64,000 bases of DNA from Hydractinia symbiolongicarpus (lineage: Eukaryota; Cnidaria; Hydrozoa; Anthoathecata; Hydractiniidae). Of the stretch, positions 46,531 to 64,000 are shown piece after piece. The position numbers were made by a program, and so were the translations under genes. The notes under the pieces are model-generated. The model saw nothing but the letters and a program-made list of their open reading frames with translations. It was not told the origin of the DNA and did not search any database. How positions within the stretch are numbered: the stretch's first letter is position 1; each line of letters starts with the position of its first letter. The stretch lies in contig NC_079886.1 of NCBI RefSeq assembly GCF_029227915.1, forward strand, positions 9,941,501-10,005,500, given 5' to 3'.

Positions 46531-48290
46531 GATTCAATGACCATTCAAATATCCAAGTAGGATTGGGGTAAAAACTAAATCGAAGACAGAATGGAAGAAA
46601 ACAAAAAGTTGCAGTGCTTCATTTTAAAACTATGAAAATAGAATTATACAAAGCAAATCGTACAAAGTCTCAAAGATTTGTTTTTTCGAATTTGTAATAT
46701 CTGGCGAAGTGAGAAAAAAATGTCTCCAAATATTTTTACACATTAAATTTATTACATTTTTGATTGATTTTAATTGCTTTGAGGGAGAACAATTTGTTCC
46801 AAAATACGTTTCAGAATCTTCTCAAATAGATTCATATGTATTTCATTATACGATCTGTCATCAATGAAACAATCATGATCGTTTTAATCAGTAAAAAATG
46901 TGAAGCTATTGTTGAGACAGTCTCTAAAGCTGTAACTAATAGTTTTATCCCCCTTAAATTATTTTTTGTATCCTGATTTCAACCTTTTTTGGAAATTATT
47001 ATAGTAAAAATCATTTTTTTATAATGGTTAAATTTAAAGACTGCATTTAATTAATTGCAGAAAATTAGGCCTCATTGGGAGTAAAATCACATACGTACCA
47101 CACATCGCTAAAAATATTAACCTTTGTAATAATTTGTGTCTGCACTCAGCATGGAACGTTAATATTTTTTATGCATTTTAAACCTTTTTTCTTTCTATAA
47201 TTTTTATTTATTAAAAAATATAAAAGTTTTCTCCAGTAAATCAGAATTGAAAAAGCTATTTCACTTTTTGTTTTTTGTTTTAAATTTGGGGGTATTTATA
47301 AAACATAAGAAGTCTTCTAATAAGTGCAGAAGTTGCATATTTTATAGCATGCTAAGATAGAGTTGAAGTGAGAGAAAGAGGTACATGCCAAAATTAATTC
47401 AGGTGTGTATGGAGGTGTGCCCGTTCCATCACATGTCATTCCTGACCAGGCCTGAAAAAGGATTAAAATGTTTTAGGAAAGATTCTAATTAGCAAGATTT
47501 AAAAAAGTGCAAATGTAAAAGTTTCAAAATCCTTTTATCACTGGACACTGTTCACTGTTTAAATTTAATTATATGGTATTTACCTATTATAAATTACTTC
47601 CTACAACGTACCAAGGTGTTTTGTTAATATATTTAGCACTTTTACACCACTTAAAGAAAACTCATGGGACTGATATAAGAGTAAAATAAACCAGGAAAAA
47701 AATCGGAAAAACGCACGCACAAATTTTCTAAAATAGATTTATGCGTGCGATGTGTAGCACACGTTTTGTTTTCTTCATGCAATTCCCTGATGGTATTAAT
47801 AGGATTTGAAAAAGCTTTGGATTTAAAGACGACTCACTTCCTTTTTACCCAAGTTAATGGCTGTTAACTATTGCTGCCTGATTCAAAAAGAAAAATTGAA
47901 CTTTCATGTTTGTTTGTTTTTTAAAACATTTAGGCAAGAGTTATTTGGTTTTGCTCCCCATCAAATTAAATTTTCGCTATTTTTCATTAGTCAGCAATTC
48001 CACCAAATTTTTTCCCACAATAATCTTTTCCCTTAGGTACATTTTATGGTTACGCTTCTCACAAGATTGATTTATAATTTTATTTTGATTTTTATTTACT
48101 GAGAAAAATAAATTCTCTTTGCTGTTGTAGTCAAGCATTAAATGTTTTGTGTCTAAAAGAGCTTAAATTTACTTCCTCTTACCAATTTTTTATCCCCCAC
48201 TTCCTTAAAATGACTTTACCATGAAATGATCATCAAATTATTAAAACGTTTTCCCAATTTATTTATAAATTATTTATACATTTGCTACAG

Positions 48291-62931
<14,641 letters not shown>

Positions 62932-64000
62932 GTGATAAATTGCTTCTTGTAACAGAAATCTGCTGAATGTCCTGTAAAAAAAATAGGGCGGCAAAATTTG
63001 GATAACTACTAATTTCTTTTTAATTGGGGTCTTTTCATTTCTAACGTCACAGCTTTTCTCTGGATCCACTGATCAGTTTTTTCTGATTTTTTGCACAAAT
63101 TTACTTAACAATAAAATGGTAGAACTTGGCATTTTTAGATTTCTTAAAAATTTAATCTTAATGACGCAATTTATGAGCAAAAAGTCCTCAAATTTGGCCC
63201 GAAATAGGGGTTTTAAGTTTTTCCTCTAAAAACTATCTTTACTTTTTTCTATAAATGGTTTAAAATGTTGGTACAGATCATTATTTACAAATTTTATTCG
63301 GTCTCGTAAAATTAGCTATGTTTTTTTTGCATCCTTATCTACATTTACTAGATTTTTTGTTAGTTACTTTTGATGAGTTACCTAGATTTTTTTATAAATG
63401 GACTAAAATGTAATAACAGATCAATATCTACAAATTTCAGTTGATTTCATCTTTGAGAAAAATTATACTGGTAGACAACAGGCTTTAACTACCCATAATT
63501 TAACCGTAAATAAGTTTCTCTTATTTTTCTAAAAAAATAATTGCTTTGTTGTTTTTGCTTATTTTTGATATTTGCGTGTGATAATTAAGATGTAAAACCT
63601 TTTATTTCATTGCTTTAAACAAATAAACCTGTTACTCCTAAAAATTAAGAATGCAATAAAAATAAGCCTTTTTTGGCCTATTTATATTTCAATACAACTG
63701 ATACCAAGCCAGAAATAATTTGTGTGTTCAAGGATTTTACAGAGCAGTAATTGGGCTATTTTCAGAGTTCCTAACAAATTAAAAAGTAAAGATTGCAAAC
63801 ATTGTACGCATATTTTTTTAAACAATTCCGACTTTTATTTTAGCCTCTATTTAAGATTTAAAATTGCTAAGAAGCTGCTAAGCGCAATATTTAAAAATTA
63901 CTCTTTTCAAATAACATTCAAATTTTTTCACTTGGCACATAAAATGCCAGCAACACACTATTTCTTTTGTCTGTTCTTGTCTGTTTCCTATTTTATGGTT
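62932..64000. other. Intron of the coiled-coil gene running to the window edge
   Basis: After the donor CAACAG|GTGATA no further exon could be placed. The region has two partly similar blocks of the type CTACATTTACTAGATTTTTTGTTA/TACCTAGATTTTTTTATAAATG (about 63240-63420), suggesting an old duplication or repeat. The gene should continue to the right. Confidence 0.5.

Larger units (their letters stand above)
44281..48290. other. Upstream region of the large coiled-coil gene
   Basis: No firm gene. A diverged tandem repeat lies at 46258-46530, and a possible 5' exon ends at 45690. A 129-codon minus frame at 44844-45233 has no recognised motif. The rest is AT-rich with no delimited element. Confidence 0.4.

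Overview
This is an AT-rich, intron-dense animal nuclear window. The coding exons match conserved metazoan families, with typical GT-AG introns. The gene set, including a retained alternative NADH dehydrogenase and basal-looking orthologues, suggests an early-branching marine invertebrate. A cnidarian, perhaps a hydrozoan, is my guess; that is inference, not proof. All gene models below were assembled by hand from reading frame, splice sites and remembered family sequence, so exon edges should be treated as good predictions.

Layout from left to right: (1) RNF146-type RING-WWE ubiquitin ligase, + strand, 1796-4556, three exons. (2) A possible single-exon type II membrane protein, - strand, 5867-6181. 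(3) A repeat patch at 7331-8023 holding a SINE remnant and a non-autonomous DNA transposon with 9 bp target duplications. (4) An EF-hand type II NADH dehydrogenase (NDH-2), + strand, 8447-12363, seven exons. (5) Calpain-7, - strand, 25269 down to 14054, 25 exons reconstructed with an intact frame of about 789 residues. Its introns carry a LINE fragment, a Helitron fragment and a large (ACGG)n/(ACAG)n array. (6) A gene-poor stretch at about 25.3-32.3 kb with a decayed DIRS-like (tyrosine recombinase) retroelement. (7) MSL1, + strand, 32305-38858, nine exons. Its introns hold a 57 bp minisatellite and two Helitron-like elements, one interrupted by a LINE 3' end. (8) CCDC89, + strand, 40461-43674, seven exons. 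(9) A MITE-like inverted-repeat element at 43921-44280. (10) A very large coiled-coil gene, + strand, from about 48291 to beyond the right edge. At least 16 exons and about 2154 residues are visible; it is most like the AKAP9/pericentrin centrosome scaffolds.

The genes are not an operon and do not share one pathway. They cover protein turnover (RNF146), mitochondrial respiration (NDH-2), ESCRT-linked proteolysis (calpain-7), histone H4K16 acetylation (MSL1) and centrosome/cilium-type coiled coils (CCDC89, AKAP9-like). NDH-2 and calpain-7 are convergent; calpain-7 and MSL1 are divergent across about 7 kb.

I did not find a clearly new multi-gene system. The most interesting items are the animal NDH-2 with two EF-hands, a calpain-7 lacking part of its second MIT domain and using two GC-AG introns, a non-autonomous Helitron family with textbook termini and a nested LINE, and several well-bounded mobile elements.
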